This document shows positions 46,357 through 56,435 of a stretch of DNA of 64,000 nt, one piece after another. Below the pieces are notes generated by a model. The model was not told the origin of the DNA, ran no database searches, and saw only the letters and a program-made list of their open reading frames with translations. The stretch is from Bacteroidetes bacterium ADurb.Bin145 (GTDB taxonomy: Bacteria; Bacteroidota; Bacteroidia; Bacteroidales; VadinHA17): NCBI GenBank assembly GCA_002070505.1, contig MWDJ01000008.1, forward strand, positions 1 through 64,000, written 5' to 3'. How positions within the stretch are numbered: the stretch's first letter is position 1; each line of letters begins with the position of its first letter. Made by a program: the position numbers and the translations under genes.

Positions 46357-47613
46357 ATGCTGCACTATCTGTTTGATTATCTCGATAAACTGAATGTCCC
46401 CGGGGCAGGAGTGTTCAATTATATCTCCTTCAGGTCAGCTGCAGCTGTCATTACATCCCTTATCATTTCGATGCTGATAGGGAAAAAGATAATCTACCTC
46501 TTGCAGAAGAAGCAGGTGGGAGAGGTAGTCAGAGATCTCGGACTTGCAGAACAATACCAGAAAAAAGGCACACCTTCAATGGGCGGCGTTATAATTCTTG
46601 CATCAATAATAATCCCGGTGCTTCTTTTTGCCAGACTCAATAATATTTATGTCCTTCTGATGCTGCTCACTACTGTCTGGCTTGGTCTTATAGGATTTGT
46701 AGATGATTATATAAAGATCTTTAAGAAGAATAAGGAAGGACTTGCAGCCCGATTTAAAATTGCAGGACAGATCGTGCTGGGTCTTATCATAGGGCTGGCG
46801 CTGTTCCTTTGTGATGATGTCATGACTGTGGAGAAGGTGAGTATTTCTGATCTTAGCATGCGCGAGAAGATTGAGATGCTCGATCCTGAAGCCCCGGTTT
46901 TTGACCAGGAGCAGATATCAATAGAAAAAAAATCAACAAAAACTACAATACCGTTTGTCAAGAACAATGAGTTCGACTATTCATGGCTTGTGGCTTTTAT
47001 AAGTGAAGATCACCGGCAGCCAATGACATGGCTGGTGTTTGTGGCTATTGTGATTTTCATTCTGACAGCTGTATCGAACGGAGCAAATCTGACTGATGGA
47101 CTTGATGGTCTTGCTACAGGTGTATCGGCTATTATAGGTACTGCACTTGGCATACTGGCTTATGTTTCAAGTAACGTAATCTATTCCGATTACCTGAATA
47201 TTATGTTCATACCGCACTCCGAAGAGCTTGTAATTTATGCTGCATCGTTCATCGGAGCAACTGTAGGATTCCTCTGGTACAATTCTTATCCGGCACAGGT
47301 TTTCATGGGTGACACCGGATCACTTGCACTTGGCGGGATAATAGCAGTCTTTGCAATCATTATAAGGAAGGAACTTCTGATCCCGGTACTGTGCGGGATA
47401 TTCCTTGCAGAAAATCTTTCCGTGGTACTTCAGATCGCATGGTTCAAACGAACCAAAAGAAAATATGGAGCGGGTCGCCGGATTTTCCTGATGGCCCCGT
47501 TGCATCATCATTATCAGAAAAAAGGATATCCCGAACCGAAAATAGTGACGAGGTTCTGGATAATAGCATTAATACTTGCAGTGATAAGCATTGTCACGCT
47601 TAAGATCAGATAG
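46357..47613 (+). CDS. mraY: Phospho-MurNAc-pentapeptide transferase MraY
   Basis: This 418-aa integral membrane enzyme transfers phospho-MurNAc-pentapeptide to undecaprenyl phosphate to make lipid I. Motifs: [46 protein letters not shown] and [11 protein letters not shown]. It is about 58 residues longer than E. coli MraY because of a charged insertion (~155-215, containing [12 protein letters not shown]) that is common in Bacteroidota enzymes. About ten membrane helices are visible. Confidence 0.96.
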   Translation: MLHYLFDYLDKLNVPGAGVFNYISFRSAAAVITSLIISMLIGKKIIYLLQKKQVGEVVRDLGLAEQYQKKGTPSMGGVIILASIIIPVLLFARLNNIYVLLMLLTTVWLGLIGFVDDYIKIFKKNKEGLAARFKIAGQIVLGLIIGLALFLCDDVMTVEKVSISDLSMREKIEMLDPEAPVFDQEQISIEKKSTKTTIPFVKNNEFDYSWLVAFISEDHRQPMTWLVFVAIVIFILTAVSNGANLTDGLDGLATGVSAIIGTALGILAYVSSNVIYSDYLNIMFIPHSEELVIYAASFIGATVGFLWYNSYPAQVFMGDTGSLALGGIIAVFAIIIRKELLIPVLCGIFLAENLSVVLQIAWFKRTKRKYGAGRRIFLMAPLHHHYQKKGYPEPKIVTRFWIIALILAVISIVTLKIR

Positions 47614-47617
47614 TTGA

Positions 47618-48955
47618 ATGAAGAAGAAGATCGTAATACTGGGAGCAGGAGAGAGTGGTACAGGATCAGCAGTTCTGGCAAAGAAGCAGGGTTTTGATGT
47701 CTTTGTATCCGACAAGGGGCAGATAAAGGAGAAGTACAAAAAGTTGCTTGAGGATCATCTGGTCAGATGGGAGGAAGGCAATCATACGGAATCAAAGATA
47801 TTTAAGGCTGATGAGATCATCAAAAGTCCGGGTATCAGGGAAGACGAGCCGCTGATAATCAGGCTGCGGGAGAAAGGTATACCCGTCATCTCAGAAATTG
47901 AATTTGCGGGCCGGTATGCCCGGGGGATGAAGATCTGTGTTACCGGAAGCAACGGCAAGACAACAGTTACCAACCTTATTTATCATATACTGCAAAAAGC
48001 CGGCAAAGATGTTGCAATGACAGGTAACGTGGGTAACAGCTTCGCCCTCTCGGTGGCTGAAGGATCTCATGATTATTATGTTATAGAACTAAGCAGTTTC
48101 CAGCTTGACGGGATGTATGACTTCAAGGCTGATATTGCTGTCCTGATGAATATAACTCCTGACCATCTTGACCGCTACGATCATGAATTTCAGAATTATA
48201 TCGATTCGAAGTTCAGGATCACCCGGAACCAGACAGAATCGGATTATCTGATTTATTGGGCGAATGATCCGGTAATAGCTGCCGAACTGTCACGAAAAAA
48301 ATACGGGATGACCCTCCTCCCTTTTTCCGATACAATTACGGAAAATATGGCAGCATATATTGAAAAAAACGAATTAATAATTGATTACCCAAATAAAATT
48401 AACCTTATGACCATTCACGAATTGGCCTTAAAAGGCCGCCACAACACCTATAACTCAATGGCAGCAGCTATTGCGGGTAAGGTACTGAACATTCGCAAAG
48501 ATGTTATAAGAGAAAGCCTGGCTGATTTCCAGGGAGTCGAACATCGTCTTGAACCAGTTATCAAAGTCAGCGGGATCAGTTTTATCAACGACTCGAAAGC
48601 AACCAATGTGAACTCAACCTGGTATGCTCTGGAATGCATGGAGACTCCTGTTGTGTGGATAGTTGGGGGCATAGATAAAGGTAATGATTATTCAGAGCTT
48701 TTTCCTGTGGTCAGACAGAAAGTAAAGGCTGTGGTTTGTCTGGGAAAAGATAACAGGAAGATCATCGAGGCTTTCAGGGATAAGGTTCCCACAATTATTG
48801 AGACAAACTCGATGGAAGAAGCGGTGAGGTCATCATATTATCTCGCAAAAAAAGGAGAAACTGTCCTGCTATCGCCTGCATGTGCAAGTTTCGACCTGTT
48901 CAACAATTATGAGGACAGAGGACGTCAGTTCAAATCAGCGGTAAGAAATCTTTAA
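47618..48955 (+). CDS. murD: UDP-MurNAc-L-alanine:D-glutamate ligase MurD
   Basis: This 445-aa cytosolic ligase adds D-glutamate to UDP-MurNAc-L-Ala. It has an N-terminal nucleotide-sugar domain (VILGAGESGTGSAVLA) and ATP loop VTGSNGKTTVTNL. Further motifs are NITPDHLDRYD, the central-domain block GRHNTYNSMAAA, and the C-terminal FINDSKATNVNST and GGIDKGNDY. Four bases after mraY, 11 before ftsW. Confidence 0.96.
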   Translation: MKKKIVILGAGESGTGSAVLAKKQGFDVFVSDKGQIKEKYKKLLEDHLVRWEEGNHTESKIFKADEIIKSPGIREDEPLIIRLREKGIPVISEIEFAGRYARGMKICVTGSNGKTTVTNLIYHILQKAGKDVAMTGNVGNSFALSVAEGSHDYYVIELSSFQLDGMYDFKADIAVLMNITPDHLDRYDHEFQNYIDSKFRITRNQTESDYLIYWANDPVIAAELSRKKYGMTLLPFSDTITENMAAYIEKNELIIDYPNKINLMTIHELALKGRHNTYNSMAAAIAGKVLNIRKDVIRESLADFQGVEHRLEPVIKVSGISFINDSKATNVNSTWYALECMETPVVWIVGGIDKGNDYSELFPVVRQKVKAVVCLGKDNRKIIEAFRDKVPTIIETNSMEEAVRSSYYLAKKGETVLLSPACASFDLFNNYEDRGRQFKSAVRNL

Positions 48956-48966
48956 TAATAACAGAG

Positions 48967-50178
48967 ATGCAGCAGGGTTGGCTAACAAAGACTTTTAAAG
49001 GGGACAGAGCTATCTGGGGCCTTGTTGTCCTTTTCATGGTCTATTCCCTGCTTGCGGTTTATAGTTCATCAGTTAATGTAGCTTTCAGGAGCTATGGCGG
49101 AAATACTACATATTTTCTCAGAAGTCAGTTCTTTATGCTTCTGCTGAGTCTTGTAATAATCGTAATCGTTCATTATCTGCCATACAGGATCTATTCATCA
49201 CTGGCGGGACTATTGCTTATTATATCAGCAGGTCTGCTTGTTATGACTCTTGTTTTCGGGGCCAGGGTTAATGAAGCGACAAGATGGCTTGTTATCCCCG
49301 GCACCGGTTTCAGACTTCAGACTTCGGATGTCGCCAAAGTGGCACTCGTAATATATCTGGCCCGAACTCTCTCAAGATACCAGGGAGAACTGAATGATTT
49401 TATGCTTGTAACAAAGTACTTCATGATTCCTGTAGCTGTAATATGTACCCTGATATTACCTGAGAATCTGTCAACTGCTGTCCTGGTTTTCGGAGTAAGC
49501 ATGATAATCCTTTTTATTGGAAGGGTACCCTTTAAATTCCTTGCAGCCTATGCAGGACTGGCTGTTGCGGGAATAATACTTTTTGCTGTCCTGCTGTCAG
49601 TATTCACAAAGGATAACAGGGTGGAAGTGTGGAAGAACAGGATTGAGAACCATTTTTCGGGAAAGGGAAGCGAGGACAGTGATTTTCAGTCGAACCAGGC
49701 CAAAATAGCAATATCGACGGGCGGATTATTCGGCAAAGCTCCTGGACATAGCACACAACGTAACATGCTGCCGCAATCAAATTCTGACTTTATTTTCGCC
49801 ATAATAATTGAAGAATATGGGTTATTTCTTGGTGCAGTACCTCTTATACTTGCATACATGATATTGTTCTTCAGGGGTATCGCAATAGCAAAGAAGTGCG
49901 ATACTGCGTTCCCTGCTTTTCTGGTACTGGGACTGATAATAATGATCGTTGTTCAGGCGATGGTCAACATGATGGTTGCGGTTGGATTATTGCCTGTGAC
50001 CGGTCAGACACTTCCGATGGTAAGCTGGGGCAGGACCTCAGTACTGATGATGAGTTTTTCAATCGGAGCAGTTTTAAGTGTCAGCAGGGTTGTTAATGCA
50101 AGGATAAAAAAGGAAGAACTGCCTGAAGAGGAATTAACAGACGAAGGAGAGAAGATCTATGAACCGGCAAAAGCATAG
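48967..50178 (+). CDS. ftsW: Lipid II polymerase FtsW (SEDS family)
   Basis: This 403-aa polytopic membrane protein is the septal glycosyltransferase partner of FtsI. About ten membrane helices are present. SEDS landmarks include YSSSVNVAF after the first helix, NEATRWLVIPG, LQTSDVAKVALVIYLAR, and the C-terminal LPVTGQTLPMVSWGRTSVL. The charged cytoplasmic tail (KKEELPEEELTDEGEK) overlaps the start of murG by 20 bases. Confidence 0.95.
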   Translation: MQQGWLTKTFKGDRAIWGLVVLFMVYSLLAVYSSSVNVAFRSYGGNTTYFLRSQFFMLLLSLVIIVIVHYLPYRIYSSLAGLLLIISAGLLVMTLVFGARVNEATRWLVIPGTGFRLQTSDVAKVALVIYLARTLSRYQGELNDFMLVTKYFMIPVAVICTLILPENLSTAVLVFGVSMIILFIGRVPFKFLAAYAGLAVAGIILFAVLLSVFTKDNRVEVWKNRIENHFSGKGSEDSDFQSNQAKIAISTGGLFGKAPGHSTQRNMLPQSNSDFIFAIIIEEYGLFLGAVPLILAYMILFFRGIAIAKKCDTAFPAFLVLGLIIMIVVQAMVNMMVAVGLLPVTGQTLPMVSWGRTSVLMMSFSIGAVLSVSRVVNARIKKEELPEEELTDEGEKIYEPAKA

Positions 50179-51271
50179 ACGGATAATTATAAGCGGAGGC
50201 GGGACCGGGGGTCATGTGTTCCCGGCAATTTCAATTGCCAATGCCCTGAAAAGGATTGACCAGGACACTGAGATACTTTTTGTCGGTGCGGAGGACAGGA
50301 TGGAAATGAAAATGGTCCCGGAGGCTGGATACAGGATAAAAGGACTGCCGGTGGCAGGATTCCGGAGAGGATTGAATTTCAGGAATATATCAGTTATTAT
50401 AAAGCTGTTTAAGAGCCTGATGCTGGCAGGGAAGATCATAAAAGAATTCAAACCCGATGTGGCAGTCGGGGTAGGGGGATATGCAAGCGGACCCGTACTT
50501 TGGAAGGCCGCACGGATGAAGATACCCACGCTTATCCAGGAACAGAACAGTTATGCCGGAGTAACAAACAGAATATTAGCAAAAAAGGCATCAACAATAT
50601 GCGTTGCCTATGAGGGGATGGAAAAATACTTCCCGGTGGAGAAGATAATCAAGACCGGAAATCCTGTACGTCAGAATTACGAGAATCTTGAGAATCTTCG
50701 CAGTGAAGCCCTGGCATTTTTCAGACTCAGCAACAGCTCACCGGTGATCCTTATACTGGGAGGTTCACTTGGAGCGGGTTCAATTAATAATAGCCTTGCC
50801 GGGAACCTTGATAAGATGATCAGCTCAGGCTGTCAATGGCTCTGGCAGACAGGTACGGATTACTATGATAAAGTAAATGCGATGGTTTCACTGTCTTCTG
50901 GAAAGAGCATTTCTGTGCACGATTTCATTAACAGGATGGATTATGCATATGCAGCAGCTGATATTATCGTTTCAAGAGCCGGGGCCGGAACAATCTCCGA
51001 ATTGTGCCTCGTCGGTAAACCCGTTATCCTCGTCCCTTCACAGAACGTTGCAGAGGATCATCAGACAAAGAATGCTCTTGCGCTCACATATAAGAATGCT
51101 GCGATGCTTGTTCGTGATGATGATGCAGAAAAACATCTTGTCGATACTGTTATCAGTCTTGTTTCAAATGATGACGACAGGAAATTCCTTTCGTCGAACA
51201 TAAAGCAGATGGCTGAGAAGGATGCAGATGTCAGAATTGCAAAGGAAGTCATTAAACTGACAGGGAAATGA
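50159..51271 (+). CDS. murG: Lipid II synthase MurG
   Basis: This 370-aa GT28-family glycosyltransferase adds GlcNAc to lipid I at the inner membrane face. The glycine-rich loop ISGGGTGGHVFPA lies near the N-terminus and GVGGYASGPVL follows. NPVRQNY and ILGGSLGAGSIN mark the second domain and SRAGAGTISELCLVGKPVILVPS the UDP-GlcNAc site. Its start lies inside ftsW (20-base overlap) and its stop overlaps murC by 4 bases (ATGA), so the three are translationally coupled. Confidence 0.96.
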   Translation: MNRQKHRRIIISGGGTGGHVFPAISIANALKRIDQDTEILFVGAEDRMEMKMVPEAGYRIKGLPVAGFRRGLNFRNISVIIKLFKSLMLAGKIIKEFKPDVAVGVGGYASGPVLWKAARMKIPTLIQEQNSYAGVTNRILAKKASTICVAYEGMEKYFPVEKIIKTGNPVRQNYENLENLRSEALAFFRLSNSSPVILILGGSLGAGSINNSLAGNLDKMISSGCQWLWQTGTDYYDKVNAMVSLSSGKSISVHDFINRMDYAYAAADIIVSRAGAGTISELCLVGKPVILVPSQNVAEDHQTKNALALTYKNAAMLVRDDDAEKHLVDTVISLVSNDDDRKFLSSNIKQMAEKDADVRIAKEVIKLTGK

Positions 51272-52665
51272 CAGAGTTCATCAATAAGAAAGGGGTTTAT
51301 TTCATAGGTATCGGAGGTATCGGCATGAGTGCCCTTGCATTATATTTTATCGGTAAAAAATATGCTGTTGCCGGATATGACAGAACCCCGACGAGAATAA
51401 CACAAAAACTTGAAGAGGCCGGATGCAATATCACTTTTAATGATGACATCAGTACCATACCTGCCCGATTCAGGGAGATAAAGGATAAGGAGGATTATTT
51501 GATTGTATTTACTCCGGCAATCCCGGCTGATAACAGGATATTATCATTTTTCTGCAATAATGGGTACAATCTCAGAAAAAGATCGGAAGTGCTTGGAGAG
51601 ATCTCTTCAGAAACAAATACAATAGCCGTTGCCGGTACACATGGCAAAACTACCGTTTCAACAATGACTGCTCATCTGCTCAAGCAATCGCATGTTGATT
51701 GCAACGCCTTCCTCGGAGGTATTTCCAAAAATTATGATTCCAATCTTATTACAGGAAACAGCAGGTACACCATAATGGAGGCCGATGAGTACGATCGCTC
51801 TTTTCACCGTTTATTCCCCCAGATTGCGGTCATTACAGCAATTGATCCTGATCATCTTGAAATATACGGTAACCATGAGACGATGATCAGGGCATATAAT
51901 GAATTCGGACGTAAGATACGGCAGGGAGGTACTCTGGTATGTAAATACCGGATAAGGGACCAGATTTCAGCTCCTGAAGGAGTCAGATTCCTTACTTACG
52001 GAAATGAGCCTCAGGCTGATTTCTCGTATTCCGGAGTGGAACATTCAGACAAGGGATACAGGTTCGATATTAAGATCCCGGGAGGATTGCTGAAGGATCT
52101 TCAGTATACATTTCCGGGTATAATCAATATAGAAAATCTTACTGCTGCTGTGGCTGTTGCCACTCTTTGCGGCGTCACAGAAAATGAAATAAGGAAAGCA
52201 ATTATCTCATTCCAGGGTGTTAAGAGGCGTTTTGATATAAGGATAAATACTCCCCGTCTGGCATATGTTGATGATTATGCACATCATCCTGAAGAGATAA
52301 AAGCCTGTATACTGTCACTGAAAGAGTATTTCGGTAACAGAAAGATCACCGCCATTTTCCAGCCTCATCTCTTTACGCGGACACGCGATCATGCTGATGG
52401 TTTTGCGGACATCCTCGACAAGCTTGATGAAGTGATCCTTCTGCCAGTCTATCCTGCAAGGGAAACAGCTATTCCTGGTGTTTCATCTGAGATGATATTT
52501 GAACGGATGAAAAACATGAATAAGAAACTTCTTTCAATGGATGATATTCCAGGGGTTCTGGACCCGGAGAAGATCGATGTCCTTGTTACAATAGGAGCCG
52601 GAAATATCGACACCCTTGTTGAACCAATTGAAATGAAACTCAGAAAGGGAGGCGGCAGATGGTGA
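51268..52665 (+). CDS. murC: UDP-MurNAc:L-alanine ligase MurC
   Basis: This 465-aa cytosolic ligase adds the first stem residue. Motifs: YFIGIGGIGMSALALYF, ATP loop VAGTHGKTTVSTM, EADEYDRSF, DPDHLEIYGNHE, and VDDYAHHPEEIKACI in the C-terminal domain. The start ATG overlaps the murG stop by 4 bases. The 3' end overlaps ftsQ by 7 bases. Confidence 0.96.
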   Translation: MTEFINKKGVYFIGIGGIGMSALALYFIGKKYAVAGYDRTPTRITQKLEEAGCNITFNDDISTIPARFREIKDKEDYLIVFTPAIPADNRILSFFCNNGYNLRKRSEVLGEISSETNTIAVAGTHGKTTVSTMTAHLLKQSHVDCNAFLGGISKNYDSNLITGNSRYTIMEADEYDRSFHRLFPQIAVITAIDPDHLEIYGNHETMIRAYNEFGRKIRQGGTLVCKYRIRDQISAPEGVRFLTYGNEPQADFSYSGVEHSDKGYRFDIKIPGGLLKDLQYTFPGIINIENLTAAVAVATLCGVTENEIRKAIISFQGVKRRFDIRINTPRLAYVDDYAHHPEEIKACILSLKEYFGNRKITAIFQPHLFTRTRDHADGFADILDKLDEVILLPVYPARETAIPGVSSEMIFERMKNMNKKLLSMDDIPGVLDPEKIDVLVTIGAGNIDTLVEPIEMKLRKGGGRW

Positions 52666-53438
52666 AGTTAGTCAGGATATTGCTTATCATACCAGTATTA
52701 TATCTTGCTGTAATACCATTTGTCCTGGCATCGCTAACCAATTCAAAGCCGTGCAGCAGGGTTATTATTCATATAACAGATTCTGCTGATTATCATTTTG
52801 TTACCAGGAGACAATTATTGAATCTCGTCTATGGCGACAATAACAGGATCCTTGGGAGTCCTGTTAAAAGCATACCGGTTTCTGAGATAGAGGAAAGGAT
52901 ACAGCGCTTAAGAGAATTAAAAATTGCAGAGGTATACCTGGCTATAGACGGATCGCTTCATGTCTATACAGACCAGAGGAATCCTGTAATGAGGGTACTT
53001 CCTGATGAAGGCGGCGACTTTTTTATCGATGAGGAAGGATGCACTTTCCGAAAGAGAAACCTGTATACACCCAGGCTTCATATAGTAGGCGGTAACGTGG
53101 ATATTACACCTGCGATGCTCAACGGCGTGAGTGTTCTTGATACAGGTTTTAAGGATATAGTCCTCAGGGATGTTTTTCATTTTGTCCAATATATAAACAG
53201 TAATCCTTTCTGGTCGGCCCAGATCGATCAGATCTATATCGACAGCAGGGAAGAAATTGATCTTTTCCCCAGGGTTGGGAATCATCTTATTCATCTGGGC
53301 ACCGCAGAGAATTATGAAGGCAAGCTTAGGAATCTGGAAGCTTTCTATGAAAAGATCCTGCCTGAAGCCGGATGGAACAAATATTCATCGATAAACCTTG
53401 AATTCAGGGATCAGATAGTATGTAAAAGAAGACAGTAA
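52659..53438 (+). CDS. ftsQ: Cell-division protein FtsQ/DivIB-like
   Basis: This 259-aa bitopic protein has one N-terminal membrane helix (~5-27, ILLIIPVLYLAVIPFVLASL). A periplasmic part resembles FtsQ: a POTRA-like region (ITDSADYHFVTRRQLLNLVYG, ending around 110) and a beta domain (DEGGDFFIDEEGCTFRKR, LHIVGGNVD). Sequence conservation is low, as usual for this family, and position between murC and ftsA supports the call. It acts as scaffold between early and late division proteins. Confidence 0.9.
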   Translation: MVKLVRILLIIPVLYLAVIPFVLASLTNSKPCSRVIIHITDSADYHFVTRRQLLNLVYGDNNRILGSPVKSIPVSEIEERIQRLRELKIAEVYLAIDGSLHVYTDQRNPVMRVLPDEGGDFFIDEEGCTFRKRNLYTPRLHIVGGNVDITPAMLNGVSVLDTGFKDIVLRDVFHFVQYINSNPFWSAQIDQIYIDSREEIDLFPRVGNHLIHLGTAENYEGKLRNLEAFYEKILPEAGWNKYSSINLEFRDQIVCKRRQ

Positions 53439-53451
53439 AAACCATATTCAA

Positions 53452-54807
53452 ATGAGCAGCAAAGAACAGTACGTAGCAGCAATCGACATCGGTACCACGA
53501 AGATCGTGGCAATTGTCGGCAGAAAAAATGAGAATGGCAAAATTGAGATTCTCGGATTAAGCAAAGCTCTCTCGAAAGGAGTGAAGAGAGGTGTGGTAAT
53601 GAATATTGAAGAGACAGTAAACGCTATCCAGACAACCGTTGAGGATGTCCAGAAAAGATCAGGAATAATGTTCTCCGAGGTGTTCGTCGGTATTGCAGGA
53701 CAGCATATAAAAAGTATGAAGAACCGCGGTTACATACTCCGCGATTCTTATGAGGATGAAATAAGGAAGGAAGAGGTCTTCAGGCTCATCGAGGATATGC
53801 ACAAGATACATATCGATATCGGTGAGGAGATAATACATGTAATACCACAGAACTTCATAGTTGATAATGAGACCGGGGTGAAGAGCCCGATCGGTATGTG
53901 CGGCAGGCGGCTTGAAGCCAATTTTCACATAGTAATTGGTCAGGTGGCAGCTGCCAAGAACATTGAGAAATGCATAAGAAAAGTCAATCTCTCCGTGAAG
54001 GATATGATACTTGAACCGCTTGCTTCATCAGATGCAGTGCTTACTGATGATGAGAAAGAAGCAGGTGTTGCCCTGGTGGATATCGGAGGAGGCACCACCG
54101 ACCTGGCGGTTTACTACGACAATATCATACGCCACACAGCTGTCATTCCCCTGGGAGGTAATGTGGTTACAAAGGATATCAAGGAAGGCTGTGCCATACT
54201 GCAGCGTCATGCTGAGCAGCTGAAGATACAATATGGATCAGCACTCGGAGACATCGCCCCCGAAGATAAGGTTGTTTCCATTCCGGGTATAAGCGGAAGG
54301 GAGCCTAAAGAGATCTCGTTCAGAAGCCTGGCTTATATAATTCAGTCAAGGATGGAAGAGATAATCGATTTTGTGAATTTTGAGATCCAGAACTCGGGTT
54401 ATGCTGATAAGCTTGCAGCAGGAGTTGTGATCACCGGCGGTGGAGCAATGCTGAAGCACCTTCCTCAACTCATGAAATTTAAAACCGCTATGGATGTAAG
54501 GATAGGGCTTCCTAACGAACATCTGACCGGTGTGGGAAGGGACGAGATAAACCAGCCTATGTATGCCACGGCAGTCGGATTAGTAATGCGTGGTTTTGAA
54601 TACCTCGAGATGTATAAGAAGTCCTTCAGCGCAGGGAGGAAGGAAGTATATGTTACTCCTCCGGTAAGGGAACGTATTGACCATGATGAAGCAGAACCAA
54701 AGGAAACTGAGGAACAATATCAGCCTGAGCCCAAAACCTCTCTTACTGAAAAGATCAAGATAATGATGATGAAGATGTTTGAGGTTGAAGATCAGCCTAT
54801 TAACTAG
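53452..54807 (+). CDS. ftsA: Cell-division protein FtsA
   Basis: This 451-aa actin-like ATPase tethers FtsZ to the membrane. Phosphate-binding loops are AAIDIGTTKIVAIVG at the N-terminus and DIGGGTTDLAVY near residue 215. GVVITGGGAMLKHLPQL follows near 325. The tail from about 400 is long and charged and ends in a basic, amphipathic helix (SLTEKIKIMMMKMFE) that fits the membrane-targeting sequence. Thirteen bases after ftsQ and 63 before ftsZ. Confidence 0.96.
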   Translation: MSSKEQYVAAIDIGTTKIVAIVGRKNENGKIEILGLSKALSKGVKRGVVMNIEETVNAIQTTVEDVQKRSGIMFSEVFVGIAGQHIKSMKNRGYILRDSYEDEIRKEEVFRLIEDMHKIHIDIGEEIIHVIPQNFIVDNETGVKSPIGMCGRRLEANFHIVIGQVAAAKNIEKCIRKVNLSVKDMILEPLASSDAVLTDDEKEAGVALVDIGGGTTDLAVYYDNIIRHTAVIPLGGNVVTKDIKEGCAILQRHAEQLKIQYGSALGDIAPEDKVVSIPGISGREPKEISFRSLAYIIQSRMEEIIDFVNFEIQNSGYADKLAAGVVITGGGAMLKHLPQLMKFKTAMDVRIGLPNEHLTGVGRDEINQPMYATAVGLVMRGFEYLEMYKKSFSAGRKEVYVTPPVRERIDHDEAEPKETEEQYQPEPKTSLTEKIKIMMMKMFEVEDQPIN

Positions 54808-54827
54808 TGATCAGAATATGGTTCTTT

Positions 54828-54853
54828 TACTGTTGATAAGTACTGTCGATAAA
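54828..54853 (+). repeat. 13-bp direct repeat between ftsA and ftsZ
   Basis: TACTGTTGATAAG and TACTGTCGATAAA stand head to tail 17 bases before the ftsZ ATG. They differ at two positions. They could be a protein-binding site, but chance in an AT-rich spacer is possible. Confidence 0.4.
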
Positions 54854-54870
54854 CACTAAAACTTAACAAA

Positions 54871-56355
54871 ATGTCTGACGATATAATGAACTTTGATCTG
54901 CCTGTAGAAAGATCTTCTATTATTAAAGTCCTCGGGATTGGCGGCGGAGGTACAAATGCCGTAAATCATATGTTCGAAAAGGGGATAAGGGATGTGAACT
55001 TCATAGTCTGCAACACCGATCATCAGTCTCTTGTAACAAGTCCTGTACCTGTCAAGGTCCAGATCGGAGAATCGCTTACGGAAGGTATGGGAGCCGGAAG
55101 CCAGCCTGAGAAGGGGAAGAAAGCTGCTCTTGAAAATATTGATGCAGTGATGAACGCCCTTGCCGGTAATACAAGAATGGTATTCATTACCACGGGTATG
55201 GGGGGAGGTACCGGGACAGGTGCTATACCGGTTATTGCCAGAGCCTGCAAGGAGGCAGGATTACTTACAATTGCTGTGGTAACAATTCCTTTTAAATCTG
55301 AAGGGAAGGTCAGGATAAGATATGCAATAGATGGTATCACGGAACTTAAAGACCATGTCGATTCTCTTCTTGTAATAAATAACGAGAAACTCAGGGAGAT
55401 ATATGGCAATCAGGGTGTCTCAACAGCTTTTGCAAAAGCCGATGACGTTCTGACTACAGCTGTCAAAGGTATCGCTGAGATTATCACTGTGACTGGGTAT
55501 ATCAATGTGGATTTTGCGGATGTCGAGACAGTGATGAAAGACTCAGGTGTGGCTATAATGGGAATGGGGATGGCAAAGGGTGAGAACAGGGCAATAAATG
55601 CTATTGAAAATGCGCTGGCCTCTCCTCTTCTCAATTCAAATGACATTACCGGGGCAAAGAGCATCCTTATTAATATTTCGTCAGGGAAAGGTGAGTACGA
55701 GCTGACAATGGATGAACTTGGTGAGATAACTGATTATATGTATGAAGCTGCCTCTGAAGATGCGTTGATAATTAGAGGATTATCGCAGGATGAATCACTC
55801 GGTGAAAATATCAGCGTGATAGTTATTGCAACCGGATTTGAAGCTAATTCTATATTTCAGCCTTACAAGCCCAGGAAAGCAACAAAAGTTGAACTGCTGC
55901 AGGAAAATACCGCAATTCCTGAGTCATTGAGCAGGCCGGAGAAAGAGGATGGTTTCACTGTTCTCAGGAAAGGGCGCAAATCGATAATTACCGATCTTGA
56001 GGAAGAAATGCAGGGAGTGATAGATTTTAATCTGGTAAACAGCGAGACCACCAATATGACACATAACAAGGACGATAATTCTGAAGATGACGAGAAGATT
56101 AAATCAGAAGCTACTCTCCGGAAGGTCAAACACATGCAGAAGATATTGCAGAAAGAGGGATTGTCAAATAAAACAATGAAAGAGAACATTGATACTTTTG
56201 AAGATGTGCCCGCATATATAAGAAGGAATATGTCACTTGGCAATCCTGAAAAAACATCTGAAAGCAAATTATCAAAATTCACTCTTACCTCTGATGATGA
56301 AGAGGGTCCCGTGCTGAGAGAGAATAATGCTTATCTGAACGACAACGTGGATTAA
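54871..56355 (+). CDS. ftsZ: Cell-division tubulin homolog FtsZ
   Basis: This 494-aa GTPase forms the division ring. The GTP-binding region starts IGGGGTNAVNHM, the tubulin signature GGGTGTGAIPVIA lies near 110, and the T7-type loop region includes NVDFADVETVM near 210. After the conserved core (~320) there is a long acidic linker. PAYIRRN near 450 may be the conserved C-terminal peptide, followed by about 40 further residues. It is about 110 residues longer than E. coli FtsZ, as usual in Bacteroidota. Last gene of the operon; a hairpin terminator follows. Confidence 0.97.
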   Translation: MSDDIMNFDLPVERSSIIKVLGIGGGGTNAVNHMFEKGIRDVNFIVCNTDHQSLVTSPVPVKVQIGESLTEGMGAGSQPEKGKKAALENIDAVMNALAGNTRMVFITTGMGGGTGTGAIPVIARACKEAGLLTIAVVTIPFKSEGKVRIRYAIDGITELKDHVDSLLVINNEKLREIYGNQGVSTAFAKADDVLTTAVKGIAEIITVTGYINVDFADVETVMKDSGVAIMGMGMAKGENRAINAIENALASPLLNSNDITGAKSILINISSGKGEYELTMDELGEITDYMYEAASEDALIIRGLSQDESLGENISVIVIATGFEANSIFQPYKPRKATKVELLQENTAIPESLSRPEKEDGFTVLRKGRKSIITDLEEEMQGVIDFNLVNSETTNMTHNKDDNSEDDEKIKSEATLRKVKHMQKILQKEGLSNKTMKENIDTFEDVPAYIRRNMSLGNPEKTSESKLSKFTLTSDDEEGPVLRENNAYLNDNVD

Positions 56356-56384
56356 GCACATGTTTTTTTTACTGTCTGAGTTTA

Positions 56385-56416
56385 CGGGGACACTCCATGA
56401 GACGTCCCCGCTTGTT
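56385..56416 (+). terminator. Terminator of the dcw operon
   Basis: CGGGGAC (56385-56391) pairs with GTCCCCG (56404-56410) across a 12-base loop, followed by CTTGTTTATT. The stem is strong but the T-tract is interrupted. It starts 29 bases after the ftsZ stop and just before the next promoter. Confidence 0.65.
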
Positions 56417-56425
56417 TATTATTCC

Positions 56426-56433
56426 TATATTTG
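56426..56433 (+). promoter_or_regulatory. Promoter -7 box (TATATTTG) touching a start codon
   Basis: An exact TAnnTTTG match ends 2 bases before ATG 56436 and 5 before ATG 56439. Transcription would start at about 56438-56440, which implies a leaderless mRNA beginning at the second ATG. Confidence 0.55.
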
Positions 56434-56435
56434 CG

